From: Bradyrhizobium oropedii
GTDB lineage: Bacteria > Pseudomonadota > Alphaproteobacteria > Rhizobiales > Xanthobacteraceae
Length of the DNA stretch: 50,814 nucleotides
Assembly (NCBI RefSeq): GCF_020889685.1
Contig: NZ_JACMYO010000047.1
Span: forward strand, 1 to 50,814
Direction of reading: 5' to 3'
Notes under the pieces: generated by a model
Databases searched by the model: none
Told to the model about the DNA's origin: nothing
The model's input: the letters and a program-made list of their open reading frames with translations, nothing else
Program-made: the position numbers and the translations under genes
Shown here: positions 42,718 through 50,814 of the stretch, one piece after another
How the letters are laid out: each line of letters starts with the position of its first letter
Position numbering within the stretch: position 1 is the stretch's first letter

Positions 42718-43051
42718 CCCTTATATCCCGCCACACTATCCCGGATCGGTCCGTGCCAAGGGCCGCTGCGTGCCGTCGCGTTCGGCTCCCGGCAATTCTG
42801 CGGTTATCGATCCGAAGTGTGACAGCTGTGCGAAGTCACATGGTTTGCCGCGTTCAAGAAATCCGGACGTGGCATCGCGGACACGACGCGCGCCGGCTGC
42901 ACAATTTTGGTGCGATGCGATAGGGCAGGTCGCGAACGACAATCATGTAACCAATTTATTTCTGTCATGTTCGATCGCTAAGAGTCCGTGCGGGGTAGGA
43001 CCGATCGTCGCAAGCAATCGAAATTTCAGTTAGTCAGAGCGAAGGGCCTTC
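42718..43051. promoter_or_regulatory. gspE/gspD divergent regulatory region
   Basis: 334 bp without a gene that I can support. It contains TGTGAC-N11-GTCACA (42818-42840), an AT-rich stretch around 42940-42980, and AAGGG just ahead of gspD. It is the likely shared promoter region of the two T2SS transcripts. Confidence 0.55.
42818..42840. promoter_or_regulatory. TGTGAC-N11-GTCACA inverted repeat
   Basis: A 6-bp perfect dyad about 100 bp from the gspE ATG and 210 bp from the gspD ATG. The left half extends to TGTGACAG, the same octamer as at 33828 in the prepilin peptidase/imelysin gap and at about 27017 upstream of cytochrome 1. Confidence 0.4.
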
Positions 43052-45439
43052 ATGCAACGCGTAGGCACAGTGGGCCGCTGCCCGACGATCCGTGGCGGCC
43101 TCGCAGCCATTTTTGCCTTGGCGTCAATGGGGTTGCTGGCGTCCTGCAATTCCGCGACGGTCGGCGAGAGCGTGGACGCGTCCCAGGTCGACGTCACCGA
43201 CAAGGTGCGATCGCTCGATCTGCTGCCGCGCCAGCCGCAGCCGGTGAGCGCGCTGGCGGCGACAGGCGGCAGCCAGAGCGGCAGCGTCCGCGCGGCAATG
43301 TATGAGGGAAGCGAAGTCACGGCGGTCGTGGACGCGCGGCCACAGCCGGCGTCGAACGGCAACGGCTTCGACCTGAATTTCGAAAGCACGCCGGTGGCGA
43401 CCGTCGCCAAGGTCGTGCTCGGCGACATCCTGCATGTCGGCTACACCATCGACCCGCGGGTGCAGGGCACGGTGAGCCTGGTGTCGGTCCGACCGGTGCC
43501 GAAATCCGACATGGTCTTCGTGCTTGAAAACGCGCTGCGCCTGAGCGGCGTGGTGCTGCTCAAGGATACGGCGGGCTACCGCCTGACGCCGCTCGGCGAC
43601 GCCGTCGGCGGCGGCCGCGTCGATGCCGCGGCGGCCAATCCGGAAGCCGGCTTCGGCATCTCGGTGGTCCCCCTGCAATATGTGTCGGCCCAGACCCTGC
43701 TGAAACTGACCGACAGCTTCGCCACCAGGGCCGGCGCGATCCGCGCCGACACGACGCGGAATCTGCTTCTGATCCAGGGCACCGGCGCCGAGCGCCGCAC
43801 CGCCGTCGACACGGTGCTGAGCTTCGACGTCGACTGGATGCGCGGCCAATCGGTCGGCATCTTCCCGATCTCGAGCGGGTCGCCCGCGCCCGTGATTGCC
43901 GAACTGGAGAAGATCGTCGATTCCGGTGAGAACGGCCTCAGCCAGAACGTCATCAAGTTCATGCCGATCGTGCGCCTCAACGCGATCCTGGTCGTGACCA
44001 AGAAGCCGGACATGCTGCACACGGCCGCGACCTGGATCAAGCGTCTCGATCGCAACGACACGGCGCGAACCACGGTCCACGTCTACCGCGTCAAATACGG
44101 CGATGCGCGCCAGATCGCGCGGGTCCTGACCGACATGTTCCTCGGCGGTTCGTCCGGCAACCTGCTCGACAGTGCCGACAGCCAGCTCGCGCCCGGCTCC
44201 GGCACCTCGTCAACGTCAAGCGTGGCCGATCGTCTGTCGCTCAACAACAACAACGGCTCGAATCCGAGCATGGGCGGCTTCGCGTCCCGCGGCACTTCAG
44301 GGACAGGCGCGACGGGCCAGGGCCTCGGCCAGGGATTTGGCGCCGGAGGGCAAGCGAACAATCCCAACAATCCAGGCCAGGGCAACAATGCCGCGCTGGA
44401 TAGCGGACGCGGTTCTGGTACCGGCTCCGGCAACGGCCAGCCCGTCATGCAGGATGTGCGGATCACGCCCGATGTCGTGAACAACAATCTCCTGATCTAT
44501 GCCGACCAGGCCAACTACCGCATCATCGAGTCGACGCTGCTGCAGATCGACGAGCCGCAGCTCCAGGTCGCGATCGATGCGACGATCGCCGAGGTCACGC
44601 TCAACAACACCTTGTCCTATGGCGTGCAGAGCTATCTCACCAGCCGGAACCTCGGCCTGAAGCCGAACACCGGCTCGATCCTCGGCACCCAGGCCACCGC
44701 GGCGCCAGCGACCACCACGGACGCGACCACCGGGGCCGTCTCCGTCGCCGGCTCGCTCACCAATGCCTTCATCAACCGGGCTTTCCCGGGCTTCAATTTC
44801 CTGATCGGGTCCGAGACCCAGCCGAGCCTGATCCTGGACGCGCTGCATGCCGTCACCAGCGTCAAGGTGCTCTCCAATCCCTCGCTGGTCGTGATCAACA
44901 ACCAGGTCGCGACGCTGCAGGTCGGCGACGTCGTCCCGGTGTCGACCGGCAGCGCGACGGTGCTGACCACGAGCAATACCGTGGTCAACACCATCGACTA
45001 TCGCAACACCGGCATCATCCTGCGGGTTTCGCCGCGCGTCAGCGTGAACGGCACGGTGCGGCTCGATGTCGAGCAGGAGATCAGCAACGTCCCCCAAAGC
45101 AGCACGGTCAACCTGACCCCGACCGTGTCGGAGCGGCGGGTCAAGAGCCAGATCGCGGTCGCCAATGGCCAGACCGTGCTGCTGGCGGGCCTGATCAGCG
45201 AACAGCAGAGCGGCGGCCGCAATGCGCTTCCCGTGCTTGACCAGATTCCCGGCCTCGGTGACGCCTTCGGGCACCAGAGCAACGGCACCCAGCGCACCGA
45301 GTTGATCATCTTCATCCGCCCGCAGATCATCCGCAACGGTTCCGACGCCCAGGTCGTTGCCGAGGAACTCCGATCGAAATTGCGCGGCAGCATCGCCACG
45401 ACATCGACCAATGCGCCGATCACCACCAGCTTCCACTGA
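43052..45439 (+). CDS. gspD: type II secretion secretin GspD (predicted lipoprotein)
   Basis: 795 residues. The export signal ends with a lipobox GLLASC (Cys32), so the secretin may be lipidated. N0/N1/N2 modules follow (FDLNFESTPVATVAKVVLGD; VVPLQYVSAQTLLKLTDSFA; VHVYRVKYGDARQIARVLTD). A Gly/Asn/Ser-rich insert of about 60 residues lies near 405-468. The secretin core includes VKVLSNPSLVVINNQVATLQ and VSERRVKSQIAVANGQTVLL with GLISEQQSGG, ending ELIIFIRPQII. It forms the outer-membrane channel. It is transcribed away from gspE-M. No pilotin gene is evident. Confidence 0.92.
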   Translation: MQRVGTVGRCPTIRGGLAAIFALASMGLLASCNSATVGESVDASQVDVTDKVRSLDLLPRQPQPVSALAATGGSQSGSVRAAMYEGSEVTAVVDARPQPASNGNGFDLNFESTPVATVAKVVLGDILHVGYTIDPRVQGTVSLVSVRPVPKSDMVFVLENALRLSGVVLLKDTAGYRLTPLGDAVGGGRVDAAAANPEAGFGISVVPLQYVSAQTLLKLTDSFATRAGAIRADTTRNLLLIQGTGAERRTAVDTVLSFDVDWMRGQSVGIFPISSGSPAPVIAELEKIVDSGENGLSQNVIKFMPIVRLNAILVVTKKPDMLHTAATWIKRLDRNDTARTTVHVYRVKYGDARQIARVLTDMFLGGSSGNLLDSADSQLAPGSGTSSTSSVADRLSLNNNNGSNPSMGGFASRGTSGTGATGQGLGQGFGAGGQANNPNNPGQGNNAALDSGRGSGTGSGNGQPVMQDVRITPDVVNNNLLIYADQANYRIIESTLLQIDEPQLQVAIDATIAEVTLNNTLSYGVQSYLTSRNLGLKPNTGSILGTQATAAPATTTDATTGAVSVAGSLTNAFINRAFPGFNFLIGSETQPSLILDALHAVTSVKVLSNPSLVVINNQVATLQVGDVVPVSTGSATVLTTSNTVVNTIDYRNTGIILRVSPRVSVNGTVRLDVEQEISNVPQSSTVNLTPTVSERRVKSQIAVANGQTVLLAGLISEQQSGGRNALPVLDQIPGLGDAFGHQSNGTQRTELIIFIRPQIIRNGSDAQVVAEELRSKLRGSIATTSTNAPITTSFH

Positions 45440-45461
45440 ACCGGGCAACAGGACGCTCCGC

Positions 45462-45989
45462 ATGCTCGCGCAACGGACAAGCCTCGGCGCGCCGCTCGCA
45501 ATCGTGCTTTGGGCCATGACGGTGTCGGTTGCGAGCGCCGACAGCGTCGCACGCGGAACGGCCGCCTTCCAACGCGGCGATTATCTCAGGGCGGCCCGGG
45601 AGCTCTCGCCCGCCGCCGAGCGCGGCAACCCAAGAGCCCTCGGCATGCTCGGCTTCATGTATGAGCACGGCTTCGGGGTCCCGCAGGCCTATGACGCCTC
45701 CGCCGATCTCTACTATCGCGGCGCCGTGCAGGGAGACCCGTTCGCACAAGCCATGCTCGGCATGATGTACGACAAGGGCCACGGCGTTCCGAACGACTAC
45801 GTGCTCGCGTACAAATGGCTCAATCTGGCGGCGGCCCGCACCGGCGGGCGGCAGCGCGATGCCTATCTCCGGTTCCGGGATGCGGTCGCATTGAAGCTCT
45901 CGAGGAATGAGATCATCGCCGGCCAGCGGTTTGCATTGGACTGGGTCCCCAGCCGGCCGGAGCCGGACGTGCACCTGACGGTCAGATAG
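45462..45989 (+). CDS. exported Sel1-like repeat protein
   Basis: 175 residues from ATG 45462 (AGGA upstream), 22 bp after gspD. The signal peptide ends VASA. Sel1/TPR-like units AAERGNPRALGMLGFMYEHG and AVQGDPFAQAMLGMMYDKGH follow, then YKWLNLAAAR. It is a periplasmic adaptor type; its place behind gspD suggests a role in secretin assembly, perhaps in place of a pilotin. That role is inference. Confidence 0.82.
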   Translation: MLAQRTSLGAPLAIVLWAMTVSVASADSVARGTAAFQRGDYLRAARELSPAAERGNPRALGMLGFMYEHGFGVPQAYDASADLYYRGAVQGDPFAQAMLGMMYDKGHGVPNDYVLAYKWLNLAAARTGGRQRDAYLRFRDAVALKLSRNEIIAGQRFALDWVPSRPEPDVHLTVR

Positions 45990-45995
45990 CCGGGA

Positions 45996-47507
45996 TTACG
46001 AGGGCGACCGCGCGAGGTTCGCAGACGTGCGCCTCCTTCGCACCTTCGGCCGCCGCAGCCGGCGCCAGCCGACCACAATGCCGCTGATCGAAACGATCGC
46101 GCCGATTGCCGACAACAGCCAGACCACGACATCGCGCACCGGCCAGAAGCTGAGCAGCAGCGGGAAGTCCAGGCTGTGCAGCGCGTTGAACAGCCAGCGA
46201 TAGGAGCGGCGGCTGTCGTCGCTGCGGTCGAGGATATCGCCGGTAACGGGAGAGATGTGCAACCAGGTGTGGGCGGGATCGTCGAAACCGACCCGCAGCA
46301 CGGGAAGCTCGCGCACATGGTGCAGCGTGTACCAATAGGCATCCGGTTCATCGAGCTGTCGCGATGAGATCACCGCAGCGCCCGGCATCGCGCGCCGGGC
46401 GGCCGCGATGATCTCGTCGCGCGCGAGCGTCACGGGAGCGCCGGTCGCGGGATCGGCGACGCTGCGCCGGCCGCCACGGTCGTCGAGCAGCATCAGCCGG
46501 CGTCCGCCGATCCAGACGAAGCGCGCCTCCACAGCCGATATCGACGGCGATGACCGGAAGCCGGCGACGATATCGGGCGTGTCGTGGCCGCTGTAACCGG
46601 CCGCGATCTCGCGCGTGAGCCCGCGGCCAGAGAACGCGCCGCCGGGATTGAGCGACAGCCAGCCGCTGAACATCCAGGTGAAGACGAAGACGCCGCCGAT
46701 CAGCCCGGCGATATGGTGCCAGGCCATCCAGCCGCGATAGGGCGAGACGGCGCTATCAGCGTAGCGGCGCGTCAGCCGCAGGCGCAGGCGCAGGCGCAGG
46801 GTACCAATCCAGAAACCGGTGACCGCGACCACGAGGCAGACGCCCGAGATCCACAGCACCACGTCTCGCCACAGCGGACCATCTTTGCGCAGCACCGTCG
46901 GATAGATCCAGTGCGGGATCGAGCCGAGCCAGTTCCAAACGCGCTCCCGCCGCGTGGTGTCGAGCACGATCTCGCCGCTGCGCGAGGAGACATAGAGCTC
47001 GGTGCCATCGGTATCGCCGAGGCCGATCAGATAGAGCGGCCGCAACGGATCGAAGCGTGCCGTCACCGACCATTGGTCGCGGGTCACGGTTTCGAGCAAT
47101 TGCGGCTGCACCGCCTGCGGATGATGGCCGGCAACGGCAAGTGCCTGGTCCGGCGTGATGCGATCGATCACACGACCATCGATTGCCGAAATGGTGACGG
47201 CGCTCCCCTTCCAGCCGGTCACGCGATAGACGGGCGTGTCGTCCATCATCGAGAGGCGGAGATCGCGTGGATAATGCTCCATCCCCGCGATCGCCATCGC
47301 GCTGTCAGGTGCCACCTGCACCTTGTTCCAGAGAATGGCAGGAAGCGCGGCGAGGCGCTCGCTGTCGGTGAGGCGTGGAAACGCCACGTACATCATGACG
47401 AGGCCGGAGATGAACCACATCGCGAACAAGAGACACGTCGCAATGCCGATCCAGCGATGGACGACATAGAGCCAGCGCCGCCCCCGCCGGATCAGAGCGT
47501 TGCGCAT
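45996..47507 (-). CDS. PepSY-associated transmembrane protein
   Basis: 503 residues from ATG 47507, 2 bp after the TonB receptor stop. Four or five membrane helices: YVVHRWIGIATCLLFAMWFI at the start with the conserved His, WHHIAGLIGGVFVFTWMFSG in the middle and a C-terminal helix followed by an Arg-rich tail. PepSY-like periplasmic domains lie between. Such proteins sit in the inner membrane and often accompany TonB receptors, where some reduce ferric siderophores. Here it is downstream of a cobalamin riboswitch, so a role in corrinoid uptake or reduction is possible. A run of four CGCAGG hexamers (46777-46800) encodes Leu-Arg repeats. Confidence 0.83.
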   Translation of the reverse strand: MRNALIRRGRRWLYVVHRWIGIATCLLFAMWFISGLVMMYVAFPRLTDSERLAALPAILWNKVQVAPDSAMAIAGMEHYPRDLRLSMMDDTPVYRVTGWKGSAVTISAIDGRVIDRITPDQALAVAGHHPQAVQPQLLETVTRDQWSVTARFDPLRPLYLIGLGDTDGTELYVSSRSGEIVLDTTRRERVWNWLGSIPHWIYPTVLRKDGPLWRDVVLWISGVCLVVAVTGFWIGTLRLRLRLRLTRRYADSAVSPYRGWMAWHHIAGLIGGVFVFTWMFSGWLSLNPGGAFSGRGLTREIAAGYSGHDTPDIVAGFRSSPSISAVEARFVWIGGRRLMLLDDRGGRRSVADPATGAPVTLARDEIIAAARRAMPGAAVISSRQLDEPDAYWYTLHHVRELPVLRVGFDDPAHTWLHISPVTGDILDRSDDSRRSYRWLFNALHSLDFPLLLSFWPVRDVVVWLLSAIGAIVSISGIVVGWRRLRRPKVRRRRTSANLARSPS

Positions 47508-47509
47508 GG

Positions 47510-49792
47510 TCAGAACTTCACGTTGACGGACAATTCGGCGGTGCGCGGCATGCCGAGCAGCCACTGCCCCGTCCCGTTCGAGGTCACCGCGTAGACCTTG
47601 TCGAACAGATTGTAGAGGCGGAACGCGACCGTGGTGCGGTCATCCGGCTTCCATTTGATGCCGCCGTTGACCACATTGTAGTCCGGCCGCAACTGGGTGT
47701 TGGCGAGATCGGAGTACATCGCTCCGACGATCTGCACGCCGCCATAGACCGACCAATTGGGTGCGAAGTCCCAGGTCAGCCAGACGTTCGAGACCTGCTG
47801 CGGCACGTTGACCGGGACATTGCCGTTGTAGCTGACGATCTTGCCGCCGACCACCTGGCTGTTGTTGTCGTATCGGGCGCGCAGCAGCGCAAGATTGGCG
47901 TCGACGCGCCAGCCATCGTTCAGCACAAGCCCGATCGATCCTTCGACGCCGCGAGATGACTGTTGGCCGATCTGCAATGCGAGGCCCGCGGTTGGATTAC
48001 TGGGATCGGGAATGGTCAAGCCGGTCTTGACGATCTCGTAAGCAGCCAGCGACCACTCGCCGCGGCCGCCCCAGAACGACTGCTTGACTCCGATCTCGGT
48101 CTGCTTGCCGGTCGCAAGCTGGAAGGTCTTCTGCGAGGTCGACAGCGAAATGAGGTTGCTGACCGGATCGACCCCGACTGCGTACTGGCCATAGAACGCG
48201 AGGTTCTTGATCGGTTCGTACACCAGCCCGGTGCGCCAGCTGGTGCCCGATAGCGAGACGTCGAAGCTGTTCGCGGGCGTCTTGTAGTCGGTGCGATCGA
48301 CCTCGGGACGGTCATACCGGACGCCGGTGACGAGCGACAGCTGATCGGTCAGCGACAGGCGATCTTCCGCAAACAGTGCGCATTGATTGACCATCGCGTT
48401 GAAGCCGGGCGTGGTCGCCGTCGTCGTTGCGAAGAATGATCCGGGATCGAAGGCGTAGGGATTGACCGACGACGCGCCGCCATAGGGCGAGTTGTTGGTG
48501 TGGGTGAAATCGATCCGGTTGACGTCGAATCCGGCGACAAACTGATTCGCGAGCCCGAAGACGTGACCGCTGAAGGTCGTATCCATGCGGTTACCGAGCT
48601 GCTTCTGGTCGTGGAATATCTCGATGTAGCTGGAGCGATCGATCAGCTGGGACTTGGGATTCCAGGTGTAGTTCTCGATGTCGCGCCAGTGCCGTTCGCT
48701 GGTCAGATAGTACAGCGTGTTGTTGACCTTGATGCCGTCGGCGACGTCCCACTCGGTCTTGAACTGGGTCCAGCTGTCCTGATAGCGGATCGCGCTGTCC
48801 GACGCATTGTAGTTCTTGAAGCGCAGCGTATCCTGGATCGAGCCGTTGATCAGCGGCGTGCCGAAATAGCGTGACGGGCTGCGGTCGCCATAGTCCTCGG
48901 ACAGCGTGAAGGCGAGATTGTCCGATGCCTGCACCCGCACGGCGGCGGAGACCACCGCATTCGAGGTCTTGTCGCGATCGACCCAGCCGTCCGACATGTT
49001 GCCGGTGGCGTTGATGCGGTACGACACATTGGGATTGATCGGACCGGTGCTGTCCACCGACAGCCGTCGCGTCATGTTGCTGTCGAGCGAGACCTCGGCC
49101 TCGTTGTACGGCGTGCCCTGCGGCTTCTTCGGAACGACGTTGACAACGCCACCGATCGCGCCTTCGCCGTACAGCACCGAGGCCGGGCCGCGCAGCACCT
49201 CGATGCGTTGCGTCGACCAGGTGTCGTAGGGGAACGTCAGGGTGCCGGAGCCGATATAGAAGCGCGTGCCGTCATACAGCGTCATCACCGAGTTGCTGCC
49301 GGCAAAGCCGCGGGTGCTGAACGACAGGCCGCCGTTGCCGGGCGCCGGCGTTGCGATGAACCCGGCCGCATTCTGGGTGACGGCATCCAGCACATTGTGC
49401 TGGCCGCGCTCGGCAATGGTCTGCGCCGTGACGATCTCGACGCTCGCCGGCGTCTGCAGCGGCGTCAGGTTGAGACGGCTGCCGGTGCTGCCCTGCGTGG
49501 TGGCGTTGAGCGTCGGCGACGCCGCCCCCGATGCACTTGACGCTGCGGCGCGCGGCGTGTTGCCGATCGCAGCTGACGTTGCCGATCTGGAGCGGGGCCG
49601 CGCCGTCGCGGCGGTGTTGCTGCTTCGCGCCGCAGGCTTGGGCTTTGCGGATGCCGAAGGCGAGACCTCGACCGGATCGAGCGTGGTCGGTGGAGGCGTT
49701 TGTGCCGAGCCTTCGGCCGGCAACAGCAGTGATGACAGGGAGCAGACGAGACCGAGGCGCCATTTGCGCGCAGCGGGAGAAGACGGAGACAT
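47510..49792 (-). CDS. TonB-dependent outer-membrane receptor under B12 riboswitch control
   Basis: 760 residues from ATG 49792. The signal peptide ends AEGSAQ. A TonB-box-like TTLDPVEVSP and a long Ala/Ser/Arg-rich spacer (about 45-95) follow. The plug domain has TPASVEIVTAQTIAERGQHN and RIEVLRGPASVLYGEGAIGG. The 22-strand barrel ends with VNVKF, a proper terminal aromatic. By sequence it looks like the siderophore (FhuA/FhuE) group, but the cobalamin riboswitch upstream points to corrinoid or a B12-linked metal ligand. It is the first gene of an operon with the PepSY protein. Confidence 0.9.
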   Translation of the reverse strand: MSPSSPAARKWRLGLVCSLSSLLLPAEGSAQTPPPTTLDPVEVSPSASAKPKPAARSSNTAATARPRSRSATSAAIGNTPRAAASSASGAASPTLNATTQGSTGSRLNLTPLQTPASVEIVTAQTIAERGQHNVLDAVTQNAAGFIATPAPGNGGLSFSTRGFAGSNSVMTLYDGTRFYIGSGTLTFPYDTWSTQRIEVLRGPASVLYGEGAIGGVVNVVPKKPQGTPYNEAEVSLDSNMTRRLSVDSTGPINPNVSYRINATGNMSDGWVDRDKTSNAVVSAAVRVQASDNLAFTLSEDYGDRSPSRYFGTPLINGSIQDTLRFKNYNASDSAIRYQDSWTQFKTEWDVADGIKVNNTLYYLTSERHWRDIENYTWNPKSQLIDRSSYIEIFHDQKQLGNRMDTTFSGHVFGLANQFVAGFDVNRIDFTHTNNSPYGGASSVNPYAFDPGSFFATTTATTPGFNAMVNQCALFAEDRLSLTDQLSLVTGVRYDRPEVDRTDYKTPANSFDVSLSGTSWRTGLVYEPIKNLAFYGQYAVGVDPVSNLISLSTSQKTFQLATGKQTEIGVKQSFWGGRGEWSLAAYEIVKTGLTIPDPSNPTAGLALQIGQQSSRGVEGSIGLVLNDGWRVDANLALLRARYDNNSQVVGGKIVSYNGNVPVNVPQQVSNVWLTWDFAPNWSVYGGVQIVGAMYSDLANTQLRPDYNVVNGGIKWKPDDRTTVAFRLYNLFDKVYAVTSNGTGQWLLGMPRTAELSVNVKF

Positions 49793-49913
49793 GAAACGAC
49801 TCGCGGTAACGTGGCACGTCACCGCGAACGCGGACTGGCGCATTGCCCGAAAGGCAGTGCTCCGATCCCACCAGGACGCCCCCGCCCGATGTGCTCGCGT
49901 GTGACCACGACTG

Positions 49914-50080
49914 ACGGCAGGTCTCCTGGCTCACGGGTCATCGCCTGTCGACGCCTTCCCGGGCTGAACAGCCCAGTGGCAAATTGACGAAAGGCTCGCC
50001 GTTTACAGTTGCGGGGACAGCTGCGGCATTGGGGTTACCCTCGCACCGCATTCCCTTTTGATCCCCGAAGGGAACCGTCG
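49914..50080 (-). ncRNA. cobalamin riboswitch
   Basis: Read on the minus strand, the region has GGTTCCCTTC...GGGAA, then GCGGTGCGAGGG, CCGCAGCTGTCCCCGCAACT, the B12-box-like GCCACTGGG, CCGGGAAGGCG and the 3' element GAGCCAGGAGACCTGCC, in the canonical order of a cobalamin aptamer. It ends about 120 bp upstream of the TonB receptor start. Binding of adenosylcobalamin normally reduces expression. The boundaries are approximate. Confidence 0.93.
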
Positions 50081-50210
50081 GCAAAAACGATAGGTGGCGC
50101 CGGTACGGCTGTCAATTCGACGCGATTGTCGCACGCATGCTTTGCGGGATGGTGCTGCGGCAACGACACAGCGACATCTGCATTTGCCGATGACGCGGAG
50201 GCTTTCTAGA

Positions 50211-50316
50211 CCCGTCATCCTGAGGAGCCGTGAAACGGCGTCTCGAAGGATCGACGGCCACCGACCGGGCCGCGCATCCTTCGAGGCTCGCTCCGCTCGC
50301 ACCTCAGGATGACGGG
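50211..50316. repeat. ~106-bp palindromic repeat, copy B
   Basis: It starts CCCGTCATCCTGAGGAGC and ends ACCTCAGGATGACGGG, with internal arms CTCGAAGGATCGACGGCC and GGCCGCGCATCCTTCGAG. It is clearly homologous to copy A (11609-11715). It lies between the CobW-type gene and the riboswitch, so it could end CobW transcription. Confidence 0.85.
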
Positions 50317-50331
50317 AAACGCAAGCTCGCA

Positions 50332-50814
50332 TCACTCCGCTTCGACGCAGCCCTGCATCACCTCATCGATCTCGGTACGCGACAACGCACCCATCTCGGC
50401 GATGAATACGATTCGCGTGCGCGGCACGCCGGGCGCGGGCACGCCGCCCGCGGCCAATGTCGCGCGTCCACCGGCAAGTTGAAATACCGTCAGCCGTCCG
50501 GGCTGCTCCATTGTCTCGAACAATCCCTTCGCCCGCGCCAGCTTCGGCGCAAGTTTGCTGATCGCCTGCTGCAAGCGCGGCAGCCGCACCGGCCGCTCGG
50601 ACGTCCAGCTCAAGGTCTCAAATCGGTCCGACGCCGGCCGTCGCGGCGCGGTCTCCCGCGGCGACGGCACATGATCGAGATCGGCCGGAAACAGCAGCGC
50701 GGCCGGCACCTCGCCATGCAGCGCATCGACGACCACGGCCGCCGGACGCACCGCGCGCACGGCGTCGCGGATCGCGGCGCACGCGGCCGCATCGGCGAGA
50801 TCGACCTTGCTCAG
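50332..50814 (-). CDS. CobW/COG0523-type GTPase, C-terminal part (runs off the right edge)
   Basis: The last 160 codons are visible. The visible part begins LSKVDLADAAAC, whose SKVD is the G4 (N/TKxD-like) motif of P47K/CobW GTPases. AAVVVDALHGEVPAALLFPA and a CobW C-terminal domain follow (FETLSWTSERPVRLPRLQQA, then GRLTVFQLAGGRATLAAGG). COG0523 proteins are metallochaperones for Zn, Fe or Co, and some act in cobalamin synthesis. Nearness to a B12 riboswitch favours the cobalamin branch, but the Walker A and CxCC regions are outside the window. The TGA at 50334-50332 is 16 bp from repeat copy B. Confidence 0.82.
   Translation of the reverse strand: MSKVDLADAAACAAIRDAVRAVRPAAVVVDALHGEVPAALLFPADLDHVPSPRETAPRRPASDRFETLSWTSERPVRLPRLQQAISKLAPKLARAKGLFETMEQPGRLTVFQLAGGRATLAAGGVPAPGVPRTRIVFIAEMGALSRTEIDEVMQGCVEAE

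Noticed and set aside
46777..46800. Four CGCAGG hexamers as a phase-variation switch
   Set aside because: The unit is six bases, so gain or loss keeps the reading frame; only four copies are present. It can vary Leu-Arg number but not switch the gene off.

Overview
The window is high-GC alphaproteobacterial chromosome, most likely Bradyrhizobium or a close Nitrobacteraceae relative. This is inferred from gene content, codon use and the style of the intergenic palindromes; no rRNA or other marker gene is present. I see no tRNA, rRNA, CRISPR array, prophage or intact insertion sequence.

Layout. 1-3.8 kb: the 5' part of gluQ, an RlaP/YcgL-type nucleotidyltransferase coupled to it, an AlkA-like DNA glycosylase and a membrane-anchored GH17 glucan-active enzyme. 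3.8-11.6 kb: a LysR regulator divergent from a run of five metabolic genes (nitronate monooxygenase, acyl-CoA synthetase, DUF2855 protein, FAD monooxygenase with an N-terminal extension, NHL beta-propeller protein) that looks like an undescribed catabolic pathway. 11.6-19.3 kb: a ClC channel/transporter, an HNH endonuclease, an MFS transporter, and a MarR-FUSC-DUF1656-HlyD efflux operon of the AaeXAB kind. 19.3-24.9 kb: TPR and FecR-domain proteins, then a 1177-residue FecR/DUF5801-type repeat protein.

25-45.4 kb is the most interesting part. It holds two secreted PF04185 phosphoesterases, two paralogous di-heme (CxxCH x2) peroxidase-like cytochromes, an imelysin/EfeO-type protein and a small exported protein. 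Directly beside them is a type II secretion system: a short prepilin peptidase, gspE-F-G-H-I-J-K-L-M plus a GspC/PilP-like protein on the minus strand, and gspD divergently on the plus strand with a Sel1-repeat gene behind it. I propose a dedicated T2SS with a neighbouring extracellular phosphoesterase/redox/metal cargo module. TGTGACA/TGTCRCA half-sites recur in the promoter gaps of both halves.

46-50.8 kb: a TonB-dependent receptor and a PepSY membrane protein sit downstream of a well-formed cobalamin riboswitch, all on the minus strand. The 3' part of a CobW-type GTPase closes the window. Two copies of one ~106-bp palindromic repeat (11.6 and 50.2 kb) and one copy of a second family (10.5 kb) lie between genes.
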